A stretch of 64,000 nt of DNA from Alphaproteobacteria bacterium (lineage in GTDB: Bacteria; Bacteroidota; Bacteroidia; Bacteroidales; FEN-979). The position numbers were made by a program, and so were the translations under genes. Of the stretch, positions 23,967 to 32,635 are shown piece by piece. How positions within the stretch are numbered: position 1 is the first letter of the stretch; every line of letters begins with the position of its first letter. The notes under the pieces were generated by a model. It saw only the letters and a program-made list of their open reading frames with translations, was not told the origin of the DNA and searched no databases. The stretch lies in assembly GCA_009928665.1 (NCBI GenBank), contig SACF01000018.1, positions 1 to 64,000 of the forward strand, in the 5' to 3' direction.

Positions 23967-26075
23967 TTAAAACCTAAAGATAGCATTCACATAAAAGACC
24001 CTTCCCGGTTCGTAGAGGGGGTTTGTGCTGCCGATCATCCGCCGGTTGAGGTGTTCGTAGTAAGGGGTGTCGAAGAGGTTTTCGATGCCTCCCGTCACGG
24101 AGATGAATTTCCAGGGGCTGTACCTTAGCGCGATGGCAGCCGTGACGAACCCGGGGGTTGTTTGTTCACCATAGGACTCCGAAACCTTCATTTGAGCGTT
24201 AACCAGCCTTACTGTGACCGATGGAATCAGTTTGTTTTTAAAGAAGCGATATCCACCCTGGATGGTTCCTTCCAGCGGGGGGATCTCCGGCAGGGGATCG
24301 TTATGTACCGACACCTGGTCGACCACCTGGCCGCCCGAAACAATGTAATGAATGGCATCAGGCTGCACTCCCCAGGTTGCGGCAGCGTTCAGTGTACAAA
24401 ACCATTGCTTCGACGCCGGTGATTGCCAGGTAACCTCAAATCCGGTAAGAAAAACGGCATCCGCGTTATAAAATTGCTTAACACCCGGCGCTCCCTGGGT
24501 GGAGGGCTTGATAACTGACGGAGGCAAGACTTTCCCCGTGATATAGTTGGTAATCAATGAAAAGAATCCACCGACCGAGAAGACCCCGATTTCCGGGTGG
24601 CGCCAATCGGCAGAAAGATCGGCTTGCCAGTTGTGTTCAGGCTTCAGTTGCGGATTTCCGAGATAATCGTAGGAATCGAACTGCACCGGCATCAGTTTGA
24701 TGAATCGTTCCAACAGCGAAGGGCTGCGTGTACCCAGGCCCAGGGCTCCGTTCAGGTAGAACCCATGCGGTAACCGAATCCTGGCTCCCAACCCGAAACT
24801 TACATTAAAGAAGGCAGAAGCTGTTTTGTCGAAATAGGTATTGCCATCTTTCACGAGCCGAAAGGTGTCCTGCGAATGGGCCTGGTTGTAGTCGAGCCGG
24901 AGGGCTGCCGTTAACTCGGTGTTTTTTAATGGAACCATGTATTCCCCGAAAAGTCCCGCGTTCCGGTAACCGGCATCGTTCCATACATTGGTGTGTTTGA
25001 CCGAGATGAACGTGTCGCCCTCCATGATCATCTTCATAGTCATCACCTTTTCACCGTTTTTCCAAACATCTTCGTAGTCGAATCCTGCCAGGATCACATG
25101 ATCCCCGAATTTCAATCCAGCGGTCAATTTTCCTCCTCCGTTCCTTGCGTCGACCGTGGTAACTGCCTGCATAGTGGCTGCCGAAGGCCGGTTCAGGTTG
25201 TCCATAACATGGTGTACCGGGCTGAAATATGCCTGGAATTGCAAGCTTTCCCATGATTTCCCTATCTTTTCGGAAGTGAAGTTCAGGGAGGCGATATGGG
25301 TCTGATCGAGTCGTTCATCCATCGGCAGAGCCGGGAAAAGAACATTTTTACCCTGGTCGTACATGTAGTTGCCGATCAGCGTATTTTTTGTTCCTATTGA
25401 AAAACCCAACCCGGCCGAGCCATACAATTTTTGAAATGAGGAGTTGTACAGTTCCTTATTCCCGGCTGTGTAGCTGCCGTATCCTTTGAATCCGCCGCCG
25501 GCGTTGAAAAAGACCTTCTGATTTCCGCCTTCAAGGTAAAGGTGTTCGCGCTGGCCATTCCAGTTGGTCTCAAAACCATACAAGACCTTTCCGTGGATCG
25601 ACGGGGTTTCCCAGGGATGTGGCCGGACAGTCTGCAGGTTGATCAAGGCTCCCATCACAGGCCCGTATTTCAGGATGTAGGGCCCCTTGACAACCTCGAT
25701 TTGGTCGATGTTCTCACTTTCAACATGCGATGCCACGGGATCCATCCTGTTGGGACAGCCTCCCTCGATCTTCACACCGTTATTCAGCAACACCGACACC
25801 TGGTTATATTTAAAGCCCCTGACAACCGGGTCGATCGATACACCTCCCTTGCGGATACCTGCCACATTGGGTTCCTGACGAAGAAAATCGCCGATATCGC
25901 GAACGGGCGCGTATTCAATCCTGGGCGCCCTGATCAGGATTTCCCGGAAGCCTTTCTTGTTTACCCCAATAATTTCTACCTCCTGCAGCATCAAAGTGTC
26001 CTGGTTCATCTGGGCAAAAACGGTGTTCACCACAAATTGACTCAGCGACAGCATGATCATTACAATCCGTTTCAT
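23967..26075 (-). CDS. OprC/NosA-like copper TonB-dependent receptor
   Basis: 702 residues from MKRIVMIMLSLSQF; signal peptide to about residue 22. The plug domain (about 45-155) has VRDIGDFLRQEPNVAGIRKG and IDQIEVVKGPYILKYGP. GGCPNRMDPVASH contains a CxxxM pair (Cys107, Met111), and FSPVHHVMDNL contains HxM (His289, Met291). In Pseudomonas OprC the equivalent CxxxM and HxM residues bind copper. The C-terminus ends in the beta-signal (GRVFYVNAIFRF). Lacks the carboxypeptidase-like N-terminal domain of SusC proteins. Pairs with the MbnP-like lipoprotein downstream. Confidence 0.88.
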   Translation of the reverse strand: MKRIVMIMLSLSQFVVNTVFAQMNQDTLMLQEVEIIGVNKKGFREILIRAPRIEYAPVRDIGDFLRQEPNVAGIRKGGVSIDPVVRGFKYNQVSVLLNNGVKIEGGCPNRMDPVASHVESENIDQIEVVKGPYILKYGPVMGALINLQTVRPHPWETPSIHGKVLYGFETNWNGQREHLYLEGGNQKVFFNAGGGFKGYGSYTAGNKELYNSSFQKLYGSAGLGFSIGTKNTLIGNYMYDQGKNVLFPALPMDERLDQTHIASLNFTSEKIGKSWESLQFQAYFSPVHHVMDNLNRPSAATMQAVTTVDARNGGGKLTAGLKFGDHVILAGFDYEDVWKNGEKVMTMKMIMEGDTFISVKHTNVWNDAGYRNAGLFGEYMVPLKNTELTAALRLDYNQAHSQDTFRLVKDGNTYFDKTASAFFNVSFGLGARIRLPHGFYLNGALGLGTRSPSLLERFIKLMPVQFDSYDYLGNPQLKPEHNWQADLSADWRHPEIGVFSVGGFFSLITNYITGKVLPPSVIKPSTQGAPGVKQFYNADAVFLTGFEVTWQSPASKQWFCTLNAAATWGVQPDAIHYIVSGGQVVDQVSVHNDPLPEIPPLEGTIQGGYRFFKNKLIPSVTVRLVNAQMKVSESYGEQTTPGFVTAAIALRYSPWKFISVTGGIENLFDTPYYEHLNRRMIGSTNPLYEPGRVFYVNAIFRF

Positions 26076-26284
26076 GATGCGGGGATAAGGGTATCTGAAA
26101 TGTTGGTAGAGAACCATTGTTCCTTTAATTTATTTTTTTCCGGAGATGCAATATGTCGAAAAGAGGTTCACTTAACCGGAGAGGGATCTGTAAAAAATTT
26201 CCGTTTCAATTCCAAAGCCAATGCCATTACAAAGTTAACAAATCGATTAATTTCCTGTCGTTGTCCGTCATATAAGCTACATTA

Positions 26285-27259
26285 TTAAACTCCGGTAAAT
26301 CTTCTTACATAGTACTCTTCACCGTTGTAAGAAATCTGTTTAATTAATTTTTTACAAATTAGCATTTTCAGCATTTCGGCTGAACCGTCCGATCGGGTCA
26401 TTAATTCGTTGACAGCCCCGGCCCGCAATGGGTGAACGGACGTGATACTGAGTAAATCCTCCCTGAAGCTGCCTGTTGATGTGAATGCATTTCCTTCGTA
26501 TCCGATAAGTAATTCAGCCGACAGACCAATTCGCGAAAAAGCGTTATAGGCCTGCGTTACTGATTGTTCATCGGCAGGAAAGGTATTGCTGAATGCCGGT
26601 GGCCTAGTTGGGATCGCGATATAGGCCTTTTGGGGGTTGATATCTTTAATGAAGTCTGCAAGTTGCAGAAATGCTGAGACATTATCATTTTTCCCTTTTA
26701 TTAGCATAGTCTCGGTAACCAACGTTCCCGTGTAGTCTTTCGAGAATTCCATTATCGAACGAAGTATTTGCTCCAGATTTAGGCCTTTATGGGGTCTGTT
26801 AATTTGTCGCCAAACAGTAGGATTAACACTATCAATTTTTATTGAGATGTAATCAGCCCCCATTAAGTCGTCTTTCACAGAATTGAAATGTAACAAGGAT
26901 CCATTGGTAATAATAGCTACCGGAAAGCCAAATTGTTTTATTTTTTTTATCAGAAGCCCCAAATTAATATCCAGAGTGGGTTCACCGTCAGGTACGAAGG
27001 TGATATAGTTTGGATATTCCTGTGCTAATAGTTTATTTAATCTTTTTTTTATTTGCAGAATGATAAACTCAGTTGAAAAAAACGGTTGTCTTTGTATTTG
27101 AATTTCGATTGCTTTTCCTATCTGGCAATAGCTGCAGGAGTAAGAACAAACCTTATGTGGGATATGGTTCACGCCCAAACTTCTACCCAATCGGCGCGAA
27201 GGCACCGGTCCAAAAACCAATTGATGGCTCGTTTTTTTAGATCTCTGTGAGTTCGCCAT
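26285..27259 (-). CDS. radical SAM protein
   Basis: 324 residues. FGPVPSRRLGRSLGVNHIP and CSYSCSYCQIG (CxxxCxxC, the 4Fe-4S/SAM site) at the N-terminus, FVPDGEPTLD (the GxE-type SAM motif) and TNGSLL mark a radical SAM enzyme of the small Fe-S oxidoreductase group. A C-terminal winged-helix-like tail is plausible. The reaction is unknown. Last gene of the operon behind the operator at 30968; its ATG at 27259 overlaps the NifX-like gene by 23 bp. Confidence 0.87.
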   Translation of the reverse strand: MANSQRSKKTSHQLVFGPVPSRRLGRSLGVNHIPHKVCSYSCSYCQIGKAIEIQIQRQPFFSTEFIILQIKKRLNKLLAQEYPNYITFVPDGEPTLDINLGLLIKKIKQFGFPVAIITNGSLLHFNSVKDDLMGADYISIKIDSVNPTVWRQINRPHKGLNLEQILRSIMEFSKDYTGTLVTETMLIKGKNDNVSAFLQLADFIKDINPQKAYIAIPTRPPAFSNTFPADEQSVTQAYNAFSRIGLSAELLIGYEGNAFTSTGSFREDLLSITSVHPLRAGAVNELMTRSDGSAEMLKMLICKKLIKQISYNGEEYYVRRFTGV

Positions 27260-27575
27260 GTTTATACTTTTCATAAGCTTGCCTCAGGCTCATGCCCTGG
27301 GCGTTGACAAAAATCTTCATTGCCATATGTTTCAATGCCTTTGAGGCGTTATCACCCGGACCATTTCCGGTAATAAGGACGTTCGGGTGAAGTTCAAAGA
27401 TTTTCTGCGCTGTGGCTGTTCCCGCGCCATGAGCTTCGTTCTGAATCACAGTATTGTCAACATCGCGCAATTCTTCATTCTCTTCATTGTAAAGTACAAT
27501 GTGAGCAGTTCTGCCAAATCGCGGATCGATCAATGAATTCCACGTAGCACCGGTTGATGTAAAAGCAATTGTCAT
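27237..27575 (-). CDS. NifX-like (dinitrogenase FeMo-cofactor) family protein
   Basis: 112 residues, standard length for a single NifX-type domain: TIAFTSTGATWNSLIDPRFGR, AHGAGTATAQKIFEL, PNVLITGNGPGDNASKAL. The fold binds metal clusters or cofactor precursors; the orange protein of Desulfovibrio, which carries a Mo-Cu-S cluster, is of this type. It overlaps the upstream ferredoxin-ATPase gene by 4 bp. Lacks the His-rich insert of the paralogue at 22521. Confidence 0.88.
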   Translation of the reverse strand: MTIAFTSTGATWNSLIDPRFGRTAHIVLYNEENEELRDVDNTVIQNEAHGAGTATAQKIFELHPNVLITGNGPGDNASKALKHMAMKIFVNAQGMSLRQAYEKYKHGELTEI

Positions 27576-28462
27576 AATAATGAGTTTAAGGATTTTATTT
27601 TTTCTTTTATGCCGGACCAGATATCTCTCACTGTTGATTTTAAATAAGTTGGCATTTCAACGATTGTTTTTCCTTCAATCATGGCCATTGTAAATGTGTT
27701 GTCGTAAGGGATATCAGCCAGGTGATCGATATTTTTTGCCGCCAGGAAATTTCGGATATCTTGTGTAACCTTTTCGTTGAGATCAGATTTGTTGATGATA
27801 CATCCGGCCCTGATTCTAAATTTTTCCATTACAAGAACCATCCGCTCCAGATCATGCAAAGCTGACATGGTAGGCTCGGTTACAAGCAAAACATAGTCTG
27901 CTCCGGCCAATGAAGCCACCACCGGACAACCGATCCCGGGTGAACCATCCACAATGATATATTCTTTCTGCAATGTGATTGCCAAATTCCTCGCATCGCT
28001 TTTAACTTTGGTGACTAATTTCCCCGAATTCTCCGAACCAATGCCGAGCCGGGCATGGACCATCATATTCCCGGCTCTGGTATTGGAAATGAATACCATT
28101 CCCGATTTTCGCTTATGCATGGCAATGGCCCGGACCCGGCAAACTTTCTCGCAGTATCCGCATCCGTCACAATTCAGTTCAATGATTTTGTATTTGCCTT
28201 TATCATTGACAATAGCCTGAAAGCGACAGATCTCTGCACATCTGCCACATTGAATACATACATCCTGGTTTATGACAGCAAGTACCCCACTAAAAAAATC
28301 GGATGATTTCAGATAATCGGGTTTCAGAATGAGGTGCAAGTTGGCAGCGTCGACATCGCAGTCGGCAATCACTGCTTTATCACCGGCCAAAACAGCCAGC
28401 GTGGCTGCCAGCGATGTCTTGCCTGTGCCACCTTTGCCCGAAAGAATGACAATTTCATTCAT
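27572..28462 (-). CDS. MinD-type ATPase with inserted ferredoxin domain (1)
   Basis: 296 residues. Deviant Walker A ILSGKGGTGKTSLAATLAVL (5-24), then an inserted two-cluster ferredoxin with VCIQCGRCAEICRFQA and NCDGCGYCEKVCRVRA (about 67-118). After it the MinD fold resumes (IIVDGSPGIGCPVVASLAGAD, VLLVTEPTMSALHD). Such proteins occur in pairs next to NifX-like proteins, including Orp proteins in sulfate reducers. A role in ATP-dependent cluster assembly or electron delivery is inferred. Confidence 0.88.
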   Translation of the reverse strand: MNEIVILSGKGGTGKTSLAATLAVLAGDKAVIADCDVDAANLHLILKPDYLKSSDFFSGVLAVINQDVCIQCGRCAEICRFQAIVNDKGKYKIIELNCDGCGYCEKVCRVRAIAMHKRKSGMVFISNTRAGNMMVHARLGIGSENSGKLVTKVKSDARNLAITLQKEYIIVDGSPGIGCPVVASLAGADYVLLVTEPTMSALHDLERMVLVMEKFRIRAGCIINKSDLNEKVTQDIRNFLAAKNIDHLADIPYDNTFTMAMIEGKTIVEMPTYLKSTVRDIWSGIKEKIKSLNSLL

Positions 28463-29336
28463 GTTTCCCGATTATCTTCCCCACCGATATAATTATTTGT
28501 TGTATGACTGAAACCAGGTTCGGGTCAGTATCATGATACAAAACTCCTCGGGAATAACATTCTGCAATTTTTCGGTCATACGGTATTCTTCCAATCACGG
28601 CAATCTGCTCTTGCAGGCAATAATTAAGCACATCTTCGTTGCCTGTTCCTTCGCGATTGATTACAACACCAAATGGTTTTTCAAGTTGTTTAATGGTTTC
28701 GACGGCAAGTGTCAGATCGTTTAATCCGAACGGGGTTGGTTCAGTGACCAGCAAGACAAAATCACATTCCTTTACTGAATTTACCATTGGACAAGAGGTT
28801 CCGGGAGGGCAGTCGAAGATCTGAACCGGGATGTTATGGGAATATTCATCAACAAAAGCATGTGTTTGCCGGATCAGGGGAACAGATTGTTCTTCCCCTA
28901 TTTCGAGGCGACTTTCAATGACCGTGAGCGAATTTTTCAGAACGATCTTTATTGTACCCAATGGATGTGTAGTCATGGTTAACGCTCCTGCAGGACAAAG
29001 TTCCGAACATGCATGACAACTATGGCAAAGTTCATTGAATACCGTGATATGGTCGCCTAAGCTGATGACCGCATGATAGTTGCAATTTTTTGTGCAGGCT
29101 CCGCAATGAGTGCATCTACCTTCATCCCAGGCAGGAATCATTTTATATTGATGAATAACATCTGTTGTTGTTCCTTGAAAGAATAATAAATCATTGGGTT
29201 CTTCCACATCCAAATCAACCAGCAAAATCTTTTGAGTCTCGCTCAAAAGCGCGGCCATGGTGGTTGCCAGGAATGTTTTTCCGGTACCTCCTTTCCCGCT
29301 TGCGATGGCAATTTTAAGAGGACCAGGGTCAGTCAT
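28455..29336 (-). CDS. MinD-type ATPase with inserted ferredoxin domain (2)
   Basis: 293 residues from MTDPGPLKIAIASGKGG. Walker A ASGKGGTGKTFLATTMAALL, the ferredoxin insert RCTHCGACTKNCNYHAV and LCHSCHACSELCPAGAL, and then IFDCPPGTSCPMVNSVKECD. A paralogue of the next gene with the same architecture, and the two overlap by 8 bp; pairs like this probably form a heterodimer. It overlaps the CGGC gene by 8 bp as well. Confidence 0.88.
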   Translation of the reverse strand: MTDPGPLKIAIASGKGGTGKTFLATTMAALLSETQKILLVDLDVEEPNDLLFFQGTTTDVIHQYKMIPAWDEGRCTHCGACTKNCNYHAVISLGDHITVFNELCHSCHACSELCPAGALTMTTHPLGTIKIVLKNSLTVIESRLEIGEEQSVPLIRQTHAFVDEYSHNIPVQIFDCPPGTSCPMVNSVKECDFVLLVTEPTPFGLNDLTLAVETIKQLEKPFGVVINREGTGNEDVLNYCLQEQIAVIGRIPYDRKIAECYSRGVLYHDTDPNLVSVIQQIIISVGKIIGKHE

Positions 29337-29772
29337 ATGCGAGCCTTGTTTGCTGGTTGGCAAGGGTTGGGCCAATGGCTTCCAGGAGAAATTGTGAATT
29401 CCACGTTTGAAGCGCCTGATGTGTCAGAAAATACTTTTGGGGGATCGGATGGGTTCCGAAGATCACTTTCATCCCGTACTTTTCAGTGATAAACTTTTCG
29501 AAATAATCCATATATGGACAAGGAGGGTAACCGACCAGGAATCCGGTAGCAAAGTGAACATGGGTTACGCCGTTTTTCTTCATCTCCTCAGGGGTGTATT
29601 CGATATTACCGCCCGGACAGCCGCCACAGGTGGTGAAAGCAGCTATCTCTGCTTCCTGATCTTTATACATTTCAAACGCCCCTTCACGGTTTTGAAGCGA
29701 TCTGAAACATTTTCCACCAGCACACGTTTGGTAACGGCCGCATATGATGATTCCGATTTTGATTTTTTCCAT
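29329..29772 (-). CDS. CGGC domain protein
   Basis: 147 residues with IIICGRYQTCAGGKCFRSL near the start and FTTCGGCPGGNIEYTPEEM, the signature that names the family, plus GYPPCPYMDYFEKF. The eight or so conserved Cys suggest metal or Fe-S binding. Function unknown. The ATG at 29772 fits the family start; the open frame extends 6 codons further. Encoded with NifX-like and ferredoxin-MinD proteins, as in other anaerobes. Confidence 0.85.
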   Translation of the reverse strand: MEKIKIGIIICGRYQTCAGGKCFRSLQNREGAFEMYKDQEAEIAAFTTCGGCPGGNIEYTPEEMKKNGVTHVHFATGFLVGYPPCPYMDYFEKFITEKYGMKVIFGTHPIPQKYFLTHQALQTWNSQFLLEAIGPTLANQQTRLAYD

Positions 29773-29856
29773 AACGATAGGTATTGTCACATTGTAGGCA
29801 TTTACGACATTTGAATGTTTGTTTTTTTTGGAGAAACATGATTCATCGTTAAAAGA

Positions 29857-30600
29857 TCATTTTAAAATAATGATCAGGTATATGATTAGGATTCCAAGGC
29901 TGATCAAAATAAACTGTGTTAATGAGTCTTTTATGGAGGTTTTACGGTGCATTTCAGGAATCAGGTCGGCCAGTGCGATATAGAGAAAGCTGGATGCAGA
30001 AAAAGCCAGTGCGTAAGGTATTATTGGTTTAAGCGCATCCAGGGTAAAAAATGCCGCAATGCCAAAGAAAATGGCAGTTACGCCGCTTAATACATTGAAC
30101 CAGATTGCTTTTCTGCGTGAAAATCCACTTCTTAGCAAAATTCCAAAATCGCCCAGTTCCTGAGGTATTTCGTGCAGAATTACCGAAATTGTTACGAAAA
30201 TTCCGACTTCAGTCGATGTAAGAAATGAAGCGGCAATTACGATCCCATCAATGGCGTTATGAAATGCATCACCGATCAGGATGATGGGAGCTGCGGCATG
30301 CATATGTCTTTCACACTCTTTATTCTGGCAGCTTCGCCATAAGATCATTTTTTCGAGCAAAAAGAAGAAGAGAATCCCTGCCAGAATAAAAGATAAGATC
30401 AATACTGGGTTAGTCATATTAACCGCTTTTGGAATCATGCCCAGAAATACGGATCCCAACAGCGTCCCTCCCGAAAGGTACATCAGATAAGTTGAAATAG
30501 TTTGAAGGGGCTTATTGTTCAGAAATAGCAATAAACCGGCAAGCATAATACTTCCTATACTACCCAGAAAAAGGGCAATCAATAGATAAACAAAATTCAT
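29857..30600 (-). CDS. ZIP family metal transporter
   Basis: 247-residue inner-membrane protein with about eight helices. The ZIP metal-site motifs are present in helices IV and V: DAFHNAIDGIVIA and ILHEIPQELGDFGIL. A cytoplasmic loop with CQNKECERHMHA could bind metal. ZIP proteins import Zn, Fe, Mn or related divalent metals; the substrate here is not readable. Its place in the operon suggests it supplies the metal that the accompanying metalloproteins need. Confidence 0.9.
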   Translation of the reverse strand: MNFVYLLIALFLGSIGSIMLAGLLLFLNNKPLQTISTYLMYLSGGTLLGSVFLGMIPKAVNMTNPVLILSFILAGILFFFLLEKMILWRSCQNKECERHMHAAAPIILIGDAFHNAIDGIVIAASFLTSTEVGIFVTISVILHEIPQELGDFGILLRSGFSRRKAIWFNVLSGVTAIFFGIAAFFTLDALKPIIPYALAFSASSFLYIALADLIPEMHRKTSIKDSLTQFILISLGILIIYLIIILK

Positions 30601-30613
30601 TTACAAATCTGAT

Positions 30614-30883
30614 TTAACAGCCGCCTCTGAACCGATTTTGACGACCCATTCCGAAACCACATCGGCCTCTCCAAAATCCAAATCCCCTGCCTCGCCCGTA
30701 TCCTTTGTTACGTCCCCATGGCATTTCTTCATTGAGGGTGTTTTCAGACCTGGTATTTTCATCATTTACATTTTCAGATTGTGGCTGATCCTTACGATTT
30801 GCTCCAAAATTGGTACATCTTCCCATCCCACGTCCACTCATCGGCCCTTGCCCCATCGGCCCGTTGTGATTTAAACCTGGCAT
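30614..30883 (-). CDS. DUF5320 family protein
   Basis: 89 residues starting MPGLNHNGPMGQGPMSGRGM, the DUF5320 signature, with a Gly/Arg-rich, Cys-containing tail (RGFGFWRGRCGFG ... FRGGC). A strong ribosome-binding site AAGGAGG precedes the ATG, unusual among these genes and fixing the start at 30883. First gene of a seven-gene operon (DUF5320, ZIP, CGGC, two ferredoxin-MinD ATPases, NifX-like, radical SAM). Function unknown. Confidence 0.82.
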   Translation of the reverse strand: MPGLNHNGPMGQGPMSGRGMGRCTNFGANRKDQPQSENVNDENTRSENTLNEEMPWGRNKGYGRGRGFGFWRGRCGFGMGRQNRFRGGC

Positions 30884-30960
30884 AATTACCTCCTTGTTAT
30901 TGGTTAGACATTGCAATTCATGAATCTCTTTTTAACCAAGATCCATTATTTGATATTGCA

Positions 30961-30988
30961 AAGATAATGAACATATGTTCATTATCTT
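30961..30988. promoter_or_regulatory. 28-bp perfect palindrome containing operator TGAACATATGTTCA
   Basis: The core TGAACATATGTTCA is at 30968-30981, and the symmetry extends 7 bp on each side to give a perfect 28-bp palindrome. On the minus strand a TATCTTTG -7 element (30959-30966) follows the core by 1 bp and lies inside the left arm. The DUF5320 start is at 30883. Same spacing as at 13919 and 17340. Confidence 0.82.
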
Positions 30989-31055
30989 TCATTTAGTAAA
31001 AAAATTACAGGAAGGGTTAATTCCGGTTTTGAGCAGGAAATTTGATTCCGGGACC

Positions 31056-32375
31056 TTACTTGATGAATTTCCCCGTCAGGATCCCGGCAGAACTCTTAAC
31101 AACCACCGCGTAGATCCCGGCTTTCAGATGCCCTACTCCGATTTTAACCGAACCTGACTGAACCGAGGGTCCACCAAGGTTCATCAGGGTCCGGCCGTTG
31201 ATATCGGTGATGGTTATCGCCTCAATTGATGTGGGATCGCTGAAGTTCAGGGTCAGCATATCGGTAACCGGGTTTGGAAATAGTGACAACCGTGCGACAG
31301 GCTGGCTGCCGGTTTCACCAATTGCAAGCGGGAACTTCCGGTAATCGACCGCTACCGCGTCGGTGCTGATGCCCGTCGAATAGGTATCCAGCGAATCGCC
31401 CGCGAGGGTGGTGACCCTGCAGAAACCGGACGTTACATAGTCGCCGATATTCACGTGCAGGGTGTTGTTGATCGTGTCGACACAGGAAGAGAGAATATAG
31501 GTGAAAAGGGCCGATCCCGGGTCGGGAACCACAACCGTATCGGCAATATTCATAGTGTTGAGATTAAAGGCGCCGATACCTTCATTGAAAACGGCGTAGA
31601 GGATGGAATCTTTTATGCCTGTCGCGTTACCGATCTTCACCCCGAGCATTATGTTGGAAAAACTTCCCGTCGCCGGATCGTAAACTGAGATGCTGCCGAT
31701 AGCCGGCATTCCGTATGGAGTTTTATTGACCGACCAGATCCTGTCCTTGTACAGAAAAAGGTTGTTGATGCCGATTGCTTCAGCGCCCAGATCAATTTCC
31801 CGGTCGAGGGTCCAGGTGCCGGGGTCAATAACCGCGATTTTTCCGACGGTACCCATCCACCCCCCGTTGACGGCGACATAAACCGTGTCGGCAGTGCAGG
31901 CAATACCGCCGCAATCGCCCGAAATACCCTCTACGCTTGCAACCAGGCTCAGGTCGGCCGTGTCGAGAATATCCACGAAATGACTGATCAGAGGATACTG
32001 CTTGGATACAATGAGGCGGTTATGGAACAGGGCCAGTTTGCTGAGACCTGAGTTGGCAATGGCCGCCACCCGTGAAAAATCGTTCAGGTTATATTTTATA
32101 ATGGAATCCTGGGCATTAACATACGCAATCCCGTTATTGATCAGAATATCCTGGGCCGATTGGGTGAAGATCGTATTGAAGGTTGTTACCGACGAGTTGA
32201 CAGGATTGTAGGCCTGTACATTGACAAAATCATTGAATGGAGGCGAATATTCAAATTTCCCGCTGTTGGCGGTGATGGTTTGTTTGGCCCAGGTGTTCGA
32301 TTGCTGGGCCGGCAGGTTTGAAAGAGTTCCGATCAGGATGAAGACCATCAGGAAGAGCGTGAGAGATTTTTTCAT
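31056..32375 (-). CDS. BtuG-like beta-propeller with T9SS sorting domain
   Basis: 439 residues. Signal peptide to about residue 23. Residues 40-350 form beta-propeller-like YncE/DUF5074-type repeats: YVNAQDSIIKYNLNDF, VYVAVNGGW, KIAVIDPGTWTL, SISVYDPATGSF. The C-terminus is a T9SS type A sorting domain (SLFPNPVTDMLTLNF ... GKFIK). In Bacteroides the cobalamin-capturing surface lipoprotein BtuG is such a propeller. Here it is the only gene behind a cobalamin riboswitch, so a vitamin B12-binding surface role is likely. It differs from BtuG in lacking a lipobox and using T9SS for surface anchoring. Confidence 0.78.
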   Translation of the reverse strand: MKKSLTLFLMVFILIGTLSNLPAQQSNTWAKQTITANSGKFEYSPPFNDFVNVQAYNPVNSSVTTFNTIFTQSAQDILINNGIAYVNAQDSIIKYNLNDFSRVAAIANSGLSKLALFHNRLIVSKQYPLISHFVDILDTADLSLVASVEGISGDCGGIACTADTVYVAVNGGWMGTVGKIAVIDPGTWTLDREIDLGAEAIGINNLFLYKDRIWSVNKTPYGMPAIGSISVYDPATGSFSNIMLGVKIGNATGIKDSILYAVFNEGIGAFNLNTMNIADTVVVPDPGSALFTYILSSCVDTINNTLHVNIGDYVTSGFCRVTTLAGDSLDTYSTGISTDAVAVDYRKFPLAIGETGSQPVARLSLFPNPVTDMLTLNFSDPTSIEAITITDINGRTLMNLGGPSVQSGSVKIGVGHLKAGIYAVVVKSSAGILTGKFIK

Positions 32376-32635
32376 TGTTCTTGCGTTTTAATGTTTGTCA
32401 AGTTGATTCATCAGGTGATTATAAAACTAAACTGTTGCATTCCGGGAAAAGAGGCAGCATCGCCCCCTGGGTCGGTCCGGACCCGGTGGCAGGATTCCGA
32501 TAATTGCCCTGAAAGAGACGATTCCTGCACAAAAAAGGAGGATTCTGAAAAGCCCTGGTAACAGAAAATACAGACATAGATTTCACTTTCATTGCAACCT
32601 GTTATGGTCCTTACCCCGCGGACATAAATAGAGGA

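Noticed and set aside
23967..26075. The TonB receptor as BtuB served by the nearby cobalamin riboswitch
   Set aside because: The riboswitch lies 6.5 kb away behind other promoters, and the CxxxM and HxM motifs fit copper receptors.
22521..30883. Nitrogen fixation locus because of NifX-like proteins, MinD/NifH-like ATPases and a radical SAM enzyme
   Set aside because: No nifD, nifK, nifE or nifN; the ATPases carry ferredoxin inserts and lack NifH features; the radical SAM protein lacks NifB context. The NifX fold is used outside nitrogenase.
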